From positions 1 through 64,000 of the forward strand of contig JAWKVT010000003.1 in the NCBI GenBank assembly GCA_041397865.1: a stretch of 64,000 nucleotides of DNA, read 5' to 3'. Below are positions 8,267 to 17,301 of the stretch, piece after piece. How positions within the stretch are numbered: the stretch's first letter is position 1; each line of letters opens with the position of its first letter. The notes below the pieces were generated by a model. The model saw nothing but the letters and a program-made list of their open reading frames with translations. It had not been told where the DNA came from and made no database searches. The DNA is from TMED27 sp041397865 (GTDB taxonomy: Bacteria > Pseudomonadota > Alphaproteobacteria > Micavibrionales > Micavibrionaceae). A program made the position numbers and the translations under genes.

Positions 8267-9310
8267 CTACTTCTTCTGCCCCAGTGCAGGGGCAGCGGCG
8301 ACCTGATTCCGCCCGTTATGCTTGGCGGTATAAAGCGCCGCATCCGCCCGCTCTATAAGAGAGTCGACAGCCTCGCTTTCAACATATTCCGCAACCCCGG
8401 CAGAAAGCGTAACCCGGCCCAGCGTATCACCGGAATTCCTGTTAATCAGCTCCTTGCCCTGCACAACACTGCGCAGGGAATCGGCAACTTTGACCGCGCC
8501 TTTCAAATTCGTCTGCGGCAAAAGAATGGCAAATTCCTCACCCCCATAGCGCGCAGCAACATCGCGCCCCTTAACCCCGTCAATCAGCGTCTTTGCCACC
8601 AGCCGCAAAACCTGATCGCCAACCTGATGTCCGTAATTATCGTTAAAGGATTTAAAATGGTCGATATCCATCAGGATCAAACAAAACGCATGGCGCTCCC
8701 TTTGCGCTTCCTCGGCAATTCGCAAAATCTCCGCATCAAAAGCCTTGCGGTTGGAAAGATTGGTAAGCCCGTCAGTCAAAGCCTGCTGCTTCACAAGCTC
8801 CAAATCGCGTTGCAACTCCGCCATCACCATCGTCGAGCGTTCCAGCTCTTCCTCAAGCTTTTGGTTATGCCGGATAAAATTTTGCGTATTATCAAGAACC
8901 GACTTTAACTTCCCGCGAATCTGCTCAGTATCCAGATCCGAATCAAGAGATCCGGCGGCATCCTGCAAAACCGCGTTATATTCATGCGTAACGGCCCTGA
9001 CTTCGCTCACCCGGCTTTTTACACCCTTGATGGTTTCCTGAATTTGGTCGCCCGCTTGACGAACACGCTCATTTTCCGTTGTTTCACTCAAAAACCGCTG
9101 ATGCAACTCCTCACAACGATCATCCGTAATCGCCTGTTTATTCTCAATCAGAATGTCAATCGCCCGCACAACCTCGGGATCACAAGCCGCGTAATAAACA
9201 TACCAAAGCTCGAAATTCTGCGGAACAAGCGACAGCCCTTCCTCATGAATCCGCTTCAGCGCTTCACTCGCATATTTATCCGCTTTTTCTTTAGAATGTG
9301 AATATTGCAC
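8267..9310 (-). CDS. GGDEF-domain diguanylate cyclase
   Basis: Predicted to make cyclic di-GMP from two GTP. The active-site loop YGGEEF is intact at 255-260 and the GTP/metal segment DIDHFKSFND is at 215-224. The N-terminal 175 residues are helical with no transmembrane segment, so the enzyme is probably soluble. A coiled-coil linker (about 145-175) precedes the catalytic domain, a common signalling stalk. The inhibitory I-site position reads KGRD rather than RxxD, so product inhibition may be weakened. The input signal is unknown. Confidence 0.92.
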   Translation of the reverse strand: MQYSHSKEKADKYASEALKRIHEEGLSLVPQNFELWYVYYAACDPEVVRAIDILIENKQAITDDRCEELHQRFLSETTENERVRQAGDQIQETIKGVKSRVSEVRAVTHEYNAVLQDAAGSLDSDLDTEQIRGKLKSVLDNTQNFIRHNQKLEEELERSTMVMAELQRDLELVKQQALTDGLTNLSNRKAFDAEILRIAEEAQRERHAFCLILMDIDHFKSFNDNYGHQVGDQVLRLVAKTLIDGVKGRDVAARYGGEEFAILLPQTNLKGAVKVADSLRSVVQGKELINRNSGDTLGRVTLSAGVAEYVESEAVDSLIERADAALYTAKHNGRNQVAAAPALGQKK

Positions 9311-9385
9311 GATTTATGAACTCAAATCCTCGAAACCTTGATTAAACTTTAACAAGGCCGAAGGCCTCGCAAAAGGGAAAATATG

Positions 9386-9946
9386 TTATTCAGAAAAGAA
9401 AAAGTTCTGAACGGCGTTAATATTATCGAAAACATGATACAAAGTCTCGGGGTTTTCATGCAAAAAACCCTGTTTTAAACAGGTATTCATCATGGAAAAT
9501 AACGGACTCCAAAACCCAAAAGCATTACAAACCACAATCGGTTTTTGGTGAAGCCCGATCTGTTTCCACGTCAGCACTTCAAAAAACTCAGCCAGCGTAC
9601 CTGTTCCGCCGGGAAGAACGACAAAAGCATCCGCCAGTGTGCTCATTTTTTGCTGGCGCTCATGCATATCTTTGGCAACGATCAATTCACCAAGGCCCTT
9701 ATGCGCACGCTCGCGGCCCGATAAAACCTCCGGCATAACGCCAACAACTTCGCCGCCCCCCGTAAGAGCGCCATCGGCAACGGCCCCCATAAGCCCGCTC
9801 CGCGCACCGCCATAAACAAGACGCAAATCCTGCGCGGCAAGAAAACCGCCTAAAGCAAAAGCCATATCTTTATATTTCCGGTCCACGCCATCTGATGAAG
9901 CACAAAACACACAAACTGATTTTATGCCGTCACGGACTAAGGACAT
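9386..9946 (-). CDS. LOG family protein (cytokinin riboside monophosphate phosphoribohydrolase type)
   Basis: A Rossmann-fold nucleotide 5'-monophosphate N-glycosidase of the LOG/TIGR00730 family. The defining MHERQQKM (94-101) and PGGTGTLAE (112-120) motifs are both present. Starting at the ATG at 9946 gives 186 residues, the family norm; the longer in-frame extension is arginine-rich read-through of the neighbouring gene. The gene overlaps the preceding LprI-like gene by 17 bp, so the two are probably translationally coupled. In bacteria the substrate is often unclear; hydrolysis of AMP-type nucleotides is the safest statement. Confidence 0.9.
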   Translation of the reverse strand: MSLVRDGIKSVCVFCASSDGVDRKYKDMAFALGGFLAAQDLRLVYGGARSGLMGAVADGALTGGGEVVGVMPEVLSGRERAHKGLGELIVAKDMHERQQKMSTLADAFVVLPGGTGTLAEFFEVLTWKQIGLHQKPIVVCNAFGFWSPLFSMMNTCLKQGFLHENPETLYHVFDNINAVQNFFFSE

Positions 9947-10817
9947 AGGCCCGCCCGTCCCATAGAATAATATGTTCGCGGCACATACTGCCCTCGCTTT
10001 TAACCTGCCGGTCTTTGACAACCAAACGGCTGGCGCATGTCTCCGCCGCCGCCTCAGCCCCATCAGACTTGATACCGGCTTCTTCAGCGCCGTCTGTTTG
10101 TGCGCTCTCATGACTGGCCTGCTCAAAAACAAAATCGACAAGACCGAAGCACCGGGCATTTAAATCCGCGCCGTCTTCAGGCGGAGAAACACTGCGGGGC
10201 GTTTCAAGGACAAAACTCTGTGGACGTCCCGTCACCGGATTTTCAGAGATCGAAACAACGGTTTTGTAATCAATATCCTGTTTATCGAACTTCAAACCGC
10301 TCATGATATATTCATTCTCCCCGTCGCAGTCCAGATCGACGGAAACCCGCCCGCCATAGCGCCAAAAGACATCCGGATAATCGACAGCCAGCGCATTCAT
10401 CCAGCGCGGCTGCGCCGCCGCCTCACCGATAACGGCCCGAACATCGTCTTTATGCAGCGCATTTTGCAACGCCACAATACGCTCCTGCGTCAAACGATTT
10501 TTGCAGCGAAGCGTTTCCAGACGCTTAAGCGATTCTCCCTCCAAAACTGCTGTCTCCTGCGCGCATGCCAAAGTCCGGTATTCAAGCCAATGCGTCTGAA
10601 TTCTTTTAACCTGAACCAGCTCTTCGCCGCTCTTCTGGCCCGTCAACCGGTCAAAAACCGTATTCAATTCCTCCTGAACGATTTCATACTGCGCATTTAA
10701 ACAGCGCATCACATCCGCCGAACTCTGCGCCTTGTTACAATCTTTTACCGCCGCCCCGGCAAACGCCGAAACAGGTAACAAGAACGCCACAAAAAAGGAA
10801 AAAACCAGCGCGCGCAT
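9930..10817 (-). CDS. secreted protein with LprI-like (DUF1311) N-terminal domain
   Basis: A 295-residue exported protein. The signal peptide is MRALVFSFFVAFLLPVSAFA. Residues from about 25 to 115 follow the LprI/DUF1311 pattern with paired cysteines (DVMRCLNAQY; TLACAQE; LRCKNRL) and a long helical stretch. In Mycobacterium an LprI protein inhibits lysozyme; that function is not established for this domain generally. The remaining 170 residues contain DLDCDGENEY and an acidic, alanine-rich segment, and I do not recognise them. The ATG at 10817 was preferred over a TTG at 10841 because GAGG is correctly spaced upstream and the signal peptide then starts cleanly. Confidence 0.7.
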   Translation of the reverse strand: MRALVFSFFVAFLLPVSAFAGAAVKDCNKAQSSADVMRCLNAQYEIVQEELNTVFDRLTGQKSGEELVQVKRIQTHWLEYRTLACAQETAVLEGESLKRLETLRCKNRLTQERIVALQNALHKDDVRAVIGEAAAQPRWMNALAVDYPDVFWRYGGRVSVDLDCDGENEYIMSGLKFDKQDIDYKTVVSISENPVTGRPQSFVLETPRSVSPPEDGADLNARCFGLVDFVFEQASHESAQTDGAEEAGIKSDGAEAAAETCASRLVVKDRQVKSEGSMCREHIILWDGRAYVLSP

Positions 10818-10889
10818 CAAAACCTCATTGAAAGTTGCCAAACTCCAACATCAGTTATAACGAATGAAATGGAAAAAAGGTAGAGGGGA

Positions 10890-11903
10890 TTAAGCCATAG
10901 AACCGTTCATGCTAAACGCGGCGGCTCTTGCGGCAGCCTGCCTGATGAGTTCATTTTCAAGATCGCGGCTCGCACTCGTATAATTCGGATTATCGCTCCT
11001 GAGCGCATCGCGGTTCACAGCATCAAGCGAAGCGATATTAATACTGACATCGCTATTCTCCACATCAAGCGGAAAACCGCGCGGAAATTCCCGGTTATCT
11101 ACACCCGCCGCAGAACGCGGATCTTGATTGAGCATCTCATCAAAAGTATCAAGCTCCGCAAGCTGCACCTCCATCTGCGCATTTGCGGCGTGAATCTCCT
11201 GTAACTCGGAAAAGGCCGAAGACGGATTATCAACGTCCAGATTATAAAGCTCCTTCAGCCCCTCCAGCCCGTAATCATCCATAATGCCCGCATAATCATT
11301 CACAACATCAATGCGCGGCCCCGTATTGACCTGTGTAATCAAACCAAACCCGCCCGCGCCCGTTTCCGGCGACGAGCTGCGCACCAGAATATCGGCAATC
11401 TCCCCTTGTTTTTCAGGATCGCTTGCCTTGCGGTCATCCAGAACCGTCTTGATCTGCTCACCGGCATCCATCGCATTAAGCGCCTTATTCACAGCCGTAG
11501 CCATACTGCCTTTTCCCGCAATGGGCACTATACCCCCGGAAAGCGCGTTCATCAGCAACCCCCCTTCCGAACCGGCCATATTCGGCGTTCTCTCAAACGC
11601 CCCGCCGCCGCCATGCCCGGCAGCTTTTCCAGCCGCATCCACTTCGCGTTTAACAACATCCGCATCACGCTCAACCGCCGCAAGAACGTTCTTATTCTCT
11701 TGTACAGACGCTTTAATCGAGTTTCTGGCTTCCGTAATCTGCCCACGGCTCAGTTGCTTGGTTGCATCCAGACCGTGCGGCGTTGCAACGGCCTTCACGG
11801 TCACATTTGAAACATGGGAAAGCAGGCTTTGTACCGGAGACGTACTCGGCTGCGCTGCCGCGCCGGAAGCCTGATTGAAAATATCTGATCGACGATACGC
11901 CAA
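10890..11903 (-). CDS. unknown protein, low-complexity and helical
   Basis: Not recognised. About 337 residues, no signal peptide, alanine- and asparagine-rich, with a helical central segment and a glycine-rich patch (AAGHGGGGAFE). The C-terminal half is acidic. It uses a non-ATG start: a TTG at 11903 has AGGG eight bases upstream, while a GTG at 11912 overlaps that element, so I place the start at 11903 with modest confidence. A ten-base perfect palindrome lies just upstream and may be its operator. Composition resembles the other orphan proteins of this window (31.2, 33 and 36.8 kb). Confidence 0.55.
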   Translation of the reverse strand: MAYRRSDIFNQASGAAAQPSTSPVQSLLSHVSNVTVKAVATPHGLDATKQLSRGQITEARNSIKASVQENKNVLAAVERDADVVKREVDAAGKAAGHGGGGAFERTPNMAGSEGGLLMNALSGGIVPIAGKGSMATAVNKALNAMDAGEQIKTVLDDRKASDPEKQGEIADILVRSSSPETGAGGFGLITQVNTGPRIDVVNDYAGIMDDYGLEGLKELYNLDVDNPSSAFSELQEIHAANAQMEVQLAELDTFDEMLNQDPRSAAGVDNREFPRGFPLDVENSDVSINIASLDAVNRDALRSDNPNYTSASRDLENELIRQAAARAAAFSMNGSMA

Positions 11904-11918
11904 TATACACACCCTATT

Positions 11919-11946
11919 TTATATATACATAAAATTGTATATATAA
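11919..11946. promoter_or_regulatory. AT-rich palindrome upstream of the 10.9-11.9 kb gene
   Basis: TTATATATAC, an eight-base spacer, then GTATATATAA: a perfect 10 bp inverted repeat placed 16 bp before the presumed start codon. The position fits an operator or a transcript 5' hairpin. No regulator is assigned. Confidence 0.4.
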
Positions 11947-12087
11947 TTTCTTAATTTTTTATTACCGTAGCCGCGCTTTTTGCCTGTGTTTCCAGACTTT
12001 TACGCTTATCTTAAAATACCGTAAAATCGTACACCTGCGCAAACAGACGCAGGTTTCCCTAATGAATTCAAAATGTTACAAAAAATC

Positions 12088-13617
12088 TTAACAGGCGCGT
12101 TGACGGCGGTAAGAAAGCGCCTCAGCCACATGAGTTTTTTCAATATTTTCAAAGATTTGTCCGGAAAGCACACCCTGTAAATCGGCGATCGTTCGCGCCA
12201 CACGCAGGATTCGAAAATATCCCCGCGCCGAAAGTTTCGCAATCTCCATGGATTTATCCAGCAACACCTTGGCGTCATTGGACAAAACTGCCAGTTCTTC
12301 CAAAACCGCCCCATCCGCATGCGCATTGAGCAAAATCCCCGCCCCCAGCGCTTCAAACCGCGCGCGCTGAACCGCATGCACCGCCGCCACCCGCGCCGCG
12401 ACTACTGCTGAACTTTCTGCTGGCGCGGCGTTCAAATCCGCCACATTCACCGCCGGAACATCGACCTGCAAATCCATCCGGTCCATCATCGGCCCTGAAA
12501 CCTTGGCCTGATAATCTCCGCCGCAACGCGGCGCTTTGGTACACTCCAGATCCGGCTCGCCCAGATGCCCGCACCGGCACGGATTCATCGCCGCAATAAG
12601 CTGAAACTTCGCCGGATAACGCACATGCGCATTCACCCGCGCCACAAGCGCCTCACCGGTTTCCAGCGGTTGGCGCAACGCCTCCAGACTCCCGCGTGAA
12701 AATTCCGGAAATTCGTCCAGAAACAGCACCCCGTTATGCGCAAGGCTGATCTCCCCCGGCTTCACCCGACTCCCCCCGCCGATCAACGCAGGCAGCGAGG
12801 CCGAATGATGCGGATCGCGAAATGGCCGCTGCTTAAGCAAGCCGCCATCGGGCAAAGACCCAGCCAGCGAGTGGATCATCGAAACTTCCAAAGCCTCGCG
12901 CGGCGATAACGGCGGCAAAATCCCCGGCAGACACGAAGCCAGCATCGACTTGCCCGAACCCGGCGGCCCGCACATCAACAAATTATGCCCGCCCGCCGCA
13001 GCAATTTCGAGCGCCCGCTTCGCGCTTTCCTGCCCCTTCACATCGGCCAGATCCCGCGCACTGGTTTTCGCCTCGCTTAAAAGCCGCGCCTCCGGGCGGC
13101 GCATAACCTGTGTCCCTTTAATGTGATTGATAAGCTGCAACAAATCCCCCGGTGCGAGAATATCAAGCGTCCCGGCCCAAGCCGCCTCCCCGCCGCAGTC
13201 ATAGGGACAGATCAGCGAATTGTCATTTCCCGCCGCATGCATCGCCGCCGGAAGAATGCCGTTCACCGCACGAATAGAAGCGTCAAGAGACAGCTCCCCT
13301 AGCACCACGAATTCTTCCAGCTCTTCTTTCGGAATCACCCCCATCGCCGCCAAAAGCCCCAGCGCAATGGGAAGATCGTAATGGCTCCCCTCCTTCGCCA
13401 GATCCGCCGGGGCCATATTTACCGTCAGCCGCTTGGGCGGCAGGGAAATCCCCAGCGCATGAAGCGCCGCGCGTACCCGCTCCTTGCTTTCGGCCACCGC
13501 CTTATCCGGCAAGCCCACAATTGTAAACGCGGGCAACCCGTTGCTAATCTGCACCTGCACATCCACAGGCTGTACATCGATGCCTTGAAAAGCGACAGTG
13601 TTAACTCTGGCTACCAT
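12088..13617 (-). CDS. comM: YifB/ComM family Mg-chelatase-like AAA ATPase
   Basis: A 509-residue protein with an N-terminal Lon-protease-like S5/EF-G fold domain (about 1-170), then an Mg-chelatase-type AAA+ domain with Walker A GPPGSGKS (217-224) and Walker B VLFLDEFPEF, and the C-terminal Mg_chelatase_C region with LSARGYFRILRVARTIADL. In naturally competent bacteria ComM is a branch-migration helicase that helps integrate incoming DNA; the family is widespread and its role elsewhere is less certain. It overlaps the downstream part of the membrane-protein gene at 13.6 kb by 7 bp. Confidence 0.93.
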   Translation of the reverse strand: MVARVNTVAFQGIDVQPVDVQVQISNGLPAFTIVGLPDKAVAESKERVRAALHALGISLPPKRLTVNMAPADLAKEGSHYDLPIALGLLAAMGVIPKEELEEFVVLGELSLDASIRAVNGILPAAMHAAGNDNSLICPYDCGGEAAWAGTLDILAPGDLLQLINHIKGTQVMRRPEARLLSEAKTSARDLADVKGQESAKRALEIAAAGGHNLLMCGPPGSGKSMLASCLPGILPPLSPREALEVSMIHSLAGSLPDGGLLKQRPFRDPHHSASLPALIGGGSRVKPGEISLAHNGVLFLDEFPEFSRGSLEALRQPLETGEALVARVNAHVRYPAKFQLIAAMNPCRCGHLGEPDLECTKAPRCGGDYQAKVSGPMMDRMDLQVDVPAVNVADLNAAPAESSAVVAARVAAVHAVQRARFEALGAGILLNAHADGAVLEELAVLSNDAKVLLDKSMEIAKLSARGYFRILRVARTIADLQGVLSGQIFENIEKTHVAEALSYRRQRAC

Positions 13618-14009
13618 AACCCTTTTTTCTCCTCATAAACACGACGATGAAAAAGAAAACCAGTTATCAAACCCGCAACAATTGCTGATGATAAAAAGTC
13701 TAACACACGATCTCCTAAAAAAGAGATCAGAAACCAACACTCTAAACAAGCAATTAAGACGCCCGTCAAAAGCCAAGCATTTCTTTCCTTAACTCCCATA
13801 AAATCAGCAAATACAACCAATGGAAACGCAATAAGAACAAGTGATGGCAACGACAAAAAGAAAGAAAAAGGAAGAATGAAAAGATAAATAAAAGCGTACT
13901 CAAAACGCAAAAGAAGCAACGCGCATAAAGAAAAAACTAGTGATGTTAAAAAAATACTTTTTACATAAGAAATTATGAGTTCTATAAGCATGTAAAACGG
14001 GTTCTTCAT
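13611..14009 (-). CDS. small multi-pass membrane protein, unknown
   Basis: Not recognised. Read from the ATG at 14009 it has 132 residues with about four hydrophobic segments covering most of its length (for example ISYVKSIFLTSLVFSLCALL and LTGVLIACLECWFLISFL) and charged residues only at the ends. GGAG stands close to this ATG; a GTG at 14042 would add eleven polar residues. It is markedly AT-rich compared with yifB, which it overlaps by 7 bp at its 3' end, so it may be a recent arrival that now feeds ribosomes into yifB. Confidence 0.6.
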   Translation of the reverse strand: MKNPFYMLIELIISYVKSIFLTSLVFSLCALLLLRFEYAFIYLFILPFSFFLSLPSLVLIAFPLVVFADFMGVKERNAWLLTGVLIACLECWFLISFLGDRVLDFLSSAIVAGLITGFLFHRRVYEEKKGLW

Positions 14010-14168
14010 TTCTCCACAACTTTCACGTTTCCTCTCAATCACCTGTTTCTCTGCGCTTTATAGCATATGGGGATAAAAAAGAAACGACCATTAAGAAAGT
14101 CTTTACCTTTACCCGTTAAACAAAAGGGTGAGGCCGCAAAAAAGGCCGGAATGAAAGAGGAAAAAACA

Positions 14169-14753
14169 ATGTTGAGTGAGCAAGAACTGGCCAGACTGGC
14201 AAACACGTTTCAAGTCCCCCTGATTGTTCAGGATATCCTTGATGCACAGGAAACATTAAGCCCGGACGTACAATACGCCCTGCACGAGATTATAAGCGAT
14301 TACCAGCCCGATTCTGCGCTGCTGTGCATTGCGATGAGCGCGCATAAAATCGCCGCAAGATTTCAGTATAGCTCCCCCAACATGGCGATCTTGAAAATGG
14401 AATGCGACCGCATAATCAGCGATTATGCCGCATTATGGCTCAGCCATGCTGAAAATAAGGGCATCGACAATAATATCGTATTCGACACACTCGAGCAGAT
14501 CCCCGAAGACCTCGAAGCAATGGCCGAATTGATTGAAATAAATATGAGCCTGCTGCGCAGCACCGACGAAGAACTCGCCGGACTGGCGGAAATTCTCGCC
14601 GTACAGGCAAAAGCACAGGTCCTCATCGCCGATACGTTTATTGATATCATTGAACAAAACGATGAGCCGCCGCAAGCGGCGCTAACATCAAAACCGGTAA
14701 CTTACGCGGGCAACGACAACATCATACAGTTTCCCGGTGTCGCACGCGCATAA
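14169..14753 (+). CDS. unknown helical protein
   Basis: Not recognised. 194 residues from the ATG at 14169, which has GAGG nine bases upstream; an in-frame ATG at 14067 would add 34 lysine-rich residues but has no ribosome site. The protein is acidic and almost entirely helical by pattern, with no cysteine-rich, membrane or signal segments, and a C-terminal tail NIIQFPGVARA. Transcription ends at the hairpin shared with the convergent gene. Confidence 0.6.
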   Translation: MLSEQELARLANTFQVPLIVQDILDAQETLSPDVQYALHEIISDYQPDSALLCIAMSAHKIAARFQYSSPNMAILKMECDRIISDYAALWLSHAENKGIDNNIVFDTLEQIPEDLEAMAELIEINMSLLRSTDEELAGLAEILAVQAKAQVLIADTFIDIIEQNDEPPQAALTSKPVTYAGNDNIIQFPGVARA

Positions 14754-14789
14754 CATAAATCAGATTTCAGTTTCCTCCAAGAAACAGTA

Positions 14790-14820
14790 AAACGGGCTTC
14801 CAAACAACGGAAGTCCGTTT
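14790..14820. terminator. bidirectional terminator hairpin
   Basis: AAACGGGCTTCC and GGAAGTCCGTTT form a 12-pair stem with one G-U pair and a seven-base loop. It lies between two convergent genes. T-rich bases follow on both strands, so it probably serves both transcripts. Confidence 0.7.
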
Positions 14821-14823
14821 CAT

Positions 14824-16680
14824 TTACCACACCACTTCGGGTTTACGAATACACTCTTGGTTCCGCACGACCGCCACCGGCGACACAACTCTACGATTGA
14901 ACAATTCAGGATTTTGTTTCATAGGATTAAAGGACATAACCCCGCCACAAATAGCAGCACCCACCGTAGCCTTAGAACTGAACATATCAAGGAGTGACTT
15001 CGCTTTACGCCCGGCAAGAATAAAAGGTAGAACCATCGTACCGGCAATAATCCCCGCTCCTCCCCAAACCCGGTGCTGTATGATTTCATCCGGCACGTTA
15101 TAATGGACAAAGGCAAGTGTTGTACCCTGAACAGACGCGGCTGCCCCGGATGCAAAACTCGCGTAATCAAAAATATCTCTTATACTTTGATTTGAAATTA
15201 ATTCCGGAAGCCCTGCCGTATCCATTCCCGCGAATACCGCGCTTGCCCCCACCGCTCCCAGATTCGCATAGACAAAATTACGCCATAACGTGCTTTTTTC
15301 CTCAAGCGGCGGTAATGCGGTTAAAGGTTCTGACGAAGCTAAATCGTTAAAAGCTGCAAGGGAAGTTTTTACTTCTTGTGTCATTTCCAGCACGCTCTCT
15401 TTGTTTTTCTCTGCAAAATGCCGGTAAAGTTTATGAGCAGAACGGCCCAGTAATCCACCGCCAATGCCCATCCATATCATGGACACGCCGGGGTCAAAAT
15501 TATTAGCCGCCAAGTCCGTACCCATAGCCGCTAAAGAAGAGCCATAGGGCAAAAGCTTTGCAGAAAAAGCGCGATGAAAAAAATCTGAAGCAGTATTGAA
15601 AGCGTTTGTAAGATTTTCACGATTTAAATACGCCCCCGCCACAACCGCAGCAAAGCCTGTAGCGGCATAAGCCGGATGAAGAATAATATTTTCAAGAAAA
15701 TTATAAGAGTACCAAAAATCCGCAACATAAGGAGAAGCCCGTTTGTATCCGTCCATCCAGGCTGTATCTACAAGAACGTCGATTTCTGTTGGAAGATTTG
15801 CAACATCTGTAACGCCGATGTCATAAGTATAATTCCGTAACCATTCGGTTCCGTCATTAGCCAACTCATTAGCACGCAAAGACAGGTCTTTTACTTTTGT
15901 ATAATGCGGCATAAGATTTGAAAGAAATTCAGATTCGCGTATAGTTTCCGCAAATTCTGGAAAAAGGCTTTGCAACTCACCATGAAACGGCAGGTTCATG
16001 CCTTCAAGGTCTGCCAGAGTTGGTTGTTCCCATTCTACATTGATAACATTACCCTCATCATCAATTTCAAAATCACGAATCCCCGCGCTGATCTCATCCA
16101 TCATATCCGTACGCGGTAAGCGTACCGTCATAAAAGCGGTAAGCGCGCCATAAGCCATAAAAGCCACAGCCGCTTTCTTGGGATTTTCTTTTATTTTCCC
16201 CAAAACAAAGCCGCCCGCCTCGCTAAAAAATTCTTTTGCAGTGCGTATAGGGTCAATATCATCTTGCGCAAAATGCTGCTCCATAACATCGAGAATTTTT
16301 TTCAGATCTTTGTTTTCGATCTGTTGACGACCAAGATTTTTTTCAGGAGGAAGCGACACATAAAGAACACCGCCGGCATGATCTAATTGCCGCCGCAACG
16401 CCGTATGCTCCGGACTTTCATTTTCCTTATACGGACCCAGCGCTTTAAGCTGAATATGAAGTGCCTCCCGTAAAAAAGCAGTTAACTCAGCCTGCTCCTG
16501 AGAGGTCTCAGCATCCCCGTTCTTCCAGCTATCCACCCGGCGAGCAACATCATGTACAGGATTTTTATCGCCGGTCCTAGAGCGATAAAATTGATCCCAC
16601 ACATGATAAAACGCAGAGCTTTTTAGAATATCAGAAGACAGCGCCGCAGCATCCTGCACCGTTTGAGTTTCACCACTCAT
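14824..16680 (-). CDS. large multi-pass membrane protein of a Fur-box-flanked locus, unknown
   Basis: Not recognised. 618 residues without a signal peptide. Hydrophobic segments lie at about 169-187, 333-352, 400-412, 469-486, 505-525, 539-557 and 570-584. The first 165 residues are soluble and helical, and an acidic loop fills about 190-330. Its ATG directly abuts the stop codon of the upstream secreted-protein gene (TAA then ATG with no gap), so the two are translationally coupled. The promoter region upstream of the pair has two Fur-box-like palindromes, making iron-dependent repression likely. A role in metal handling is an inference from regulation alone. Confidence 0.65.
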   Translation of the reverse strand: MSGETQTVQDAAALSSDILKSSAFYHVWDQFYRSRTGDKNPVHDVARRVDSWKNGDAETSQEQAELTAFLREALHIQLKALGPYKENESPEHTALRRQLDHAGGVLYVSLPPEKNLGRQQIENKDLKKILDVMEQHFAQDDIDPIRTAKEFFSEAGGFVLGKIKENPKKAAVAFMAYGALTAFMTVRLPRTDMMDEISAGIRDFEIDDEGNVINVEWEQPTLADLEGMNLPFHGELQSLFPEFAETIRESEFLSNLMPHYTKVKDLSLRANELANDGTEWLRNYTYDIGVTDVANLPTEIDVLVDTAWMDGYKRASPYVADFWYSYNFLENIILHPAYAATGFAAVVAGAYLNRENLTNAFNTASDFFHRAFSAKLLPYGSSLAAMGTDLAANNFDPGVSMIWMGIGGGLLGRSAHKLYRHFAEKNKESVLEMTQEVKTSLAAFNDLASSEPLTALPPLEEKSTLWRNFVYANLGAVGASAVFAGMDTAGLPELISNQSIRDIFDYASFASGAAASVQGTTLAFVHYNVPDEIIQHRVWGGAGIIAGTMVLPFILAGRKAKSLLDMFSSKATVGAAICGGVMSFNPMKQNPELFNRRVVSPVAVVRNQECIRKPEVVW

Positions 16681-17184
16681 TTAATTAACAGTCAGGCCCA
16701 TGGCTCTATATTTGCCCATAAGCTGATCTCTGGCATCAAGCAAAGGACAATAAGGTGAACTTTCCCAGCCGGGGCGCGCCAACTGGTTCACTTTCTGCAC
16801 AATATCCCTATCGCCCGCATGTTGCCGCGCCGCTGTCTCAATTTGGCCAAACGTTTGACGGCATGTATGATGTGATGTGGCGTAATGCCGCATCGCCTTA
16901 TAAACTCCCGGTCGATGTTCAGGAGTATCACAAAATTTCTGGTTATTGGGATCAAGCGCTTCCGCAAAACGGCAGGTCAGCTTCAATCTTTCAATTTTTC
17001 CATTCGAATTATAAACTTTCTCAAGAAAACTGCCACTCACTCTCTTGTGCCGGGCACCGCCGCCAAGATGAACATGATCGGGAAACGTAAATACAATTTC
17101 CGGATCAGCCTGAGCCTGTGCATCAGCCGGTAAAACCGCGAAAGCCGCTACGGCGGCAATATTTTTTAATGATCTGTGTTTCAT
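16681..17184 (-). CDS. secreted protein of the Fur-box-flanked locus, unknown
   Basis: Not recognised. 167 residues with a signal peptide that probably ends after QAQA (about residue 25). The mature part contains four cysteines (LTCRF, KFCDT, HTCRQ, PYCPL) and many histidines (HVHLGGGARHKR, HYATSHHTC), which suits a disulfide-bonded periplasmic or extracellular protein that could bind metal. GGGAG lies eight bases before the ATG. It is the first gene of a two-gene operon with the 618-residue membrane protein. Confidence 0.65.
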   Translation of the reverse strand: MKHRSLKNIAAVAAFAVLPADAQAQADPEIVFTFPDHVHLGGGARHKRVSGSFLEKVYNSNGKIERLKLTCRFAEALDPNNQKFCDTPEHRPGVYKAMRHYATSHHTCRQTFGQIETAARQHAGDRDIVQKVNQLARPGWESSPYCPLLDARDQLMGKYRAMGLTVN

Positions 17185-17208
17185 ATTAAAACTCCCATTT
17201 TTTTTAAA

Positions 17209-17229
17209 TAAGAATGACTATCATTCTTA
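17209..17229. promoter_or_regulatory. Fur-box-like palindrome 1
   Basis: TAAGAATGA, CTA, TCATTCTTA: a perfect 9-3-9 inverted repeat. It consists of overlapping GAAT/ATTC hexamers as in Fur operators. It lies 25 bp before the secreted-protein ATG on the minus strand. Confidence 0.7.
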
Positions 17230-17264
17230 GTTGACATGGAAGATATAATCAGTAACTCTAAATG

Positions 17265-17287
17265 TAAATAAGAATCATTCTCATTTA
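17265..17287. promoter_or_regulatory. Fur-box-like palindrome 2
   Basis: An 11-1-11 inverted repeat centred on C17276 with core AGAATCATTCT and a single mismatched pair. This is close to the classical 7-1-7 Fur core. It ends 14 bp before the ATG of the plus-strand gene, so it would cover that gene's promoter. Confidence 0.7.
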
Positions 17288-17301
17288 TAGGAATTTTTCA
17301 A

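Noticed and set aside
8249..8908. Long plus-strand frame opposite the GGDEF gene
   Set aside because: A shadow of the real gene; rich in Arg, Asn and Gln as expected from the antisense of a coding strand.
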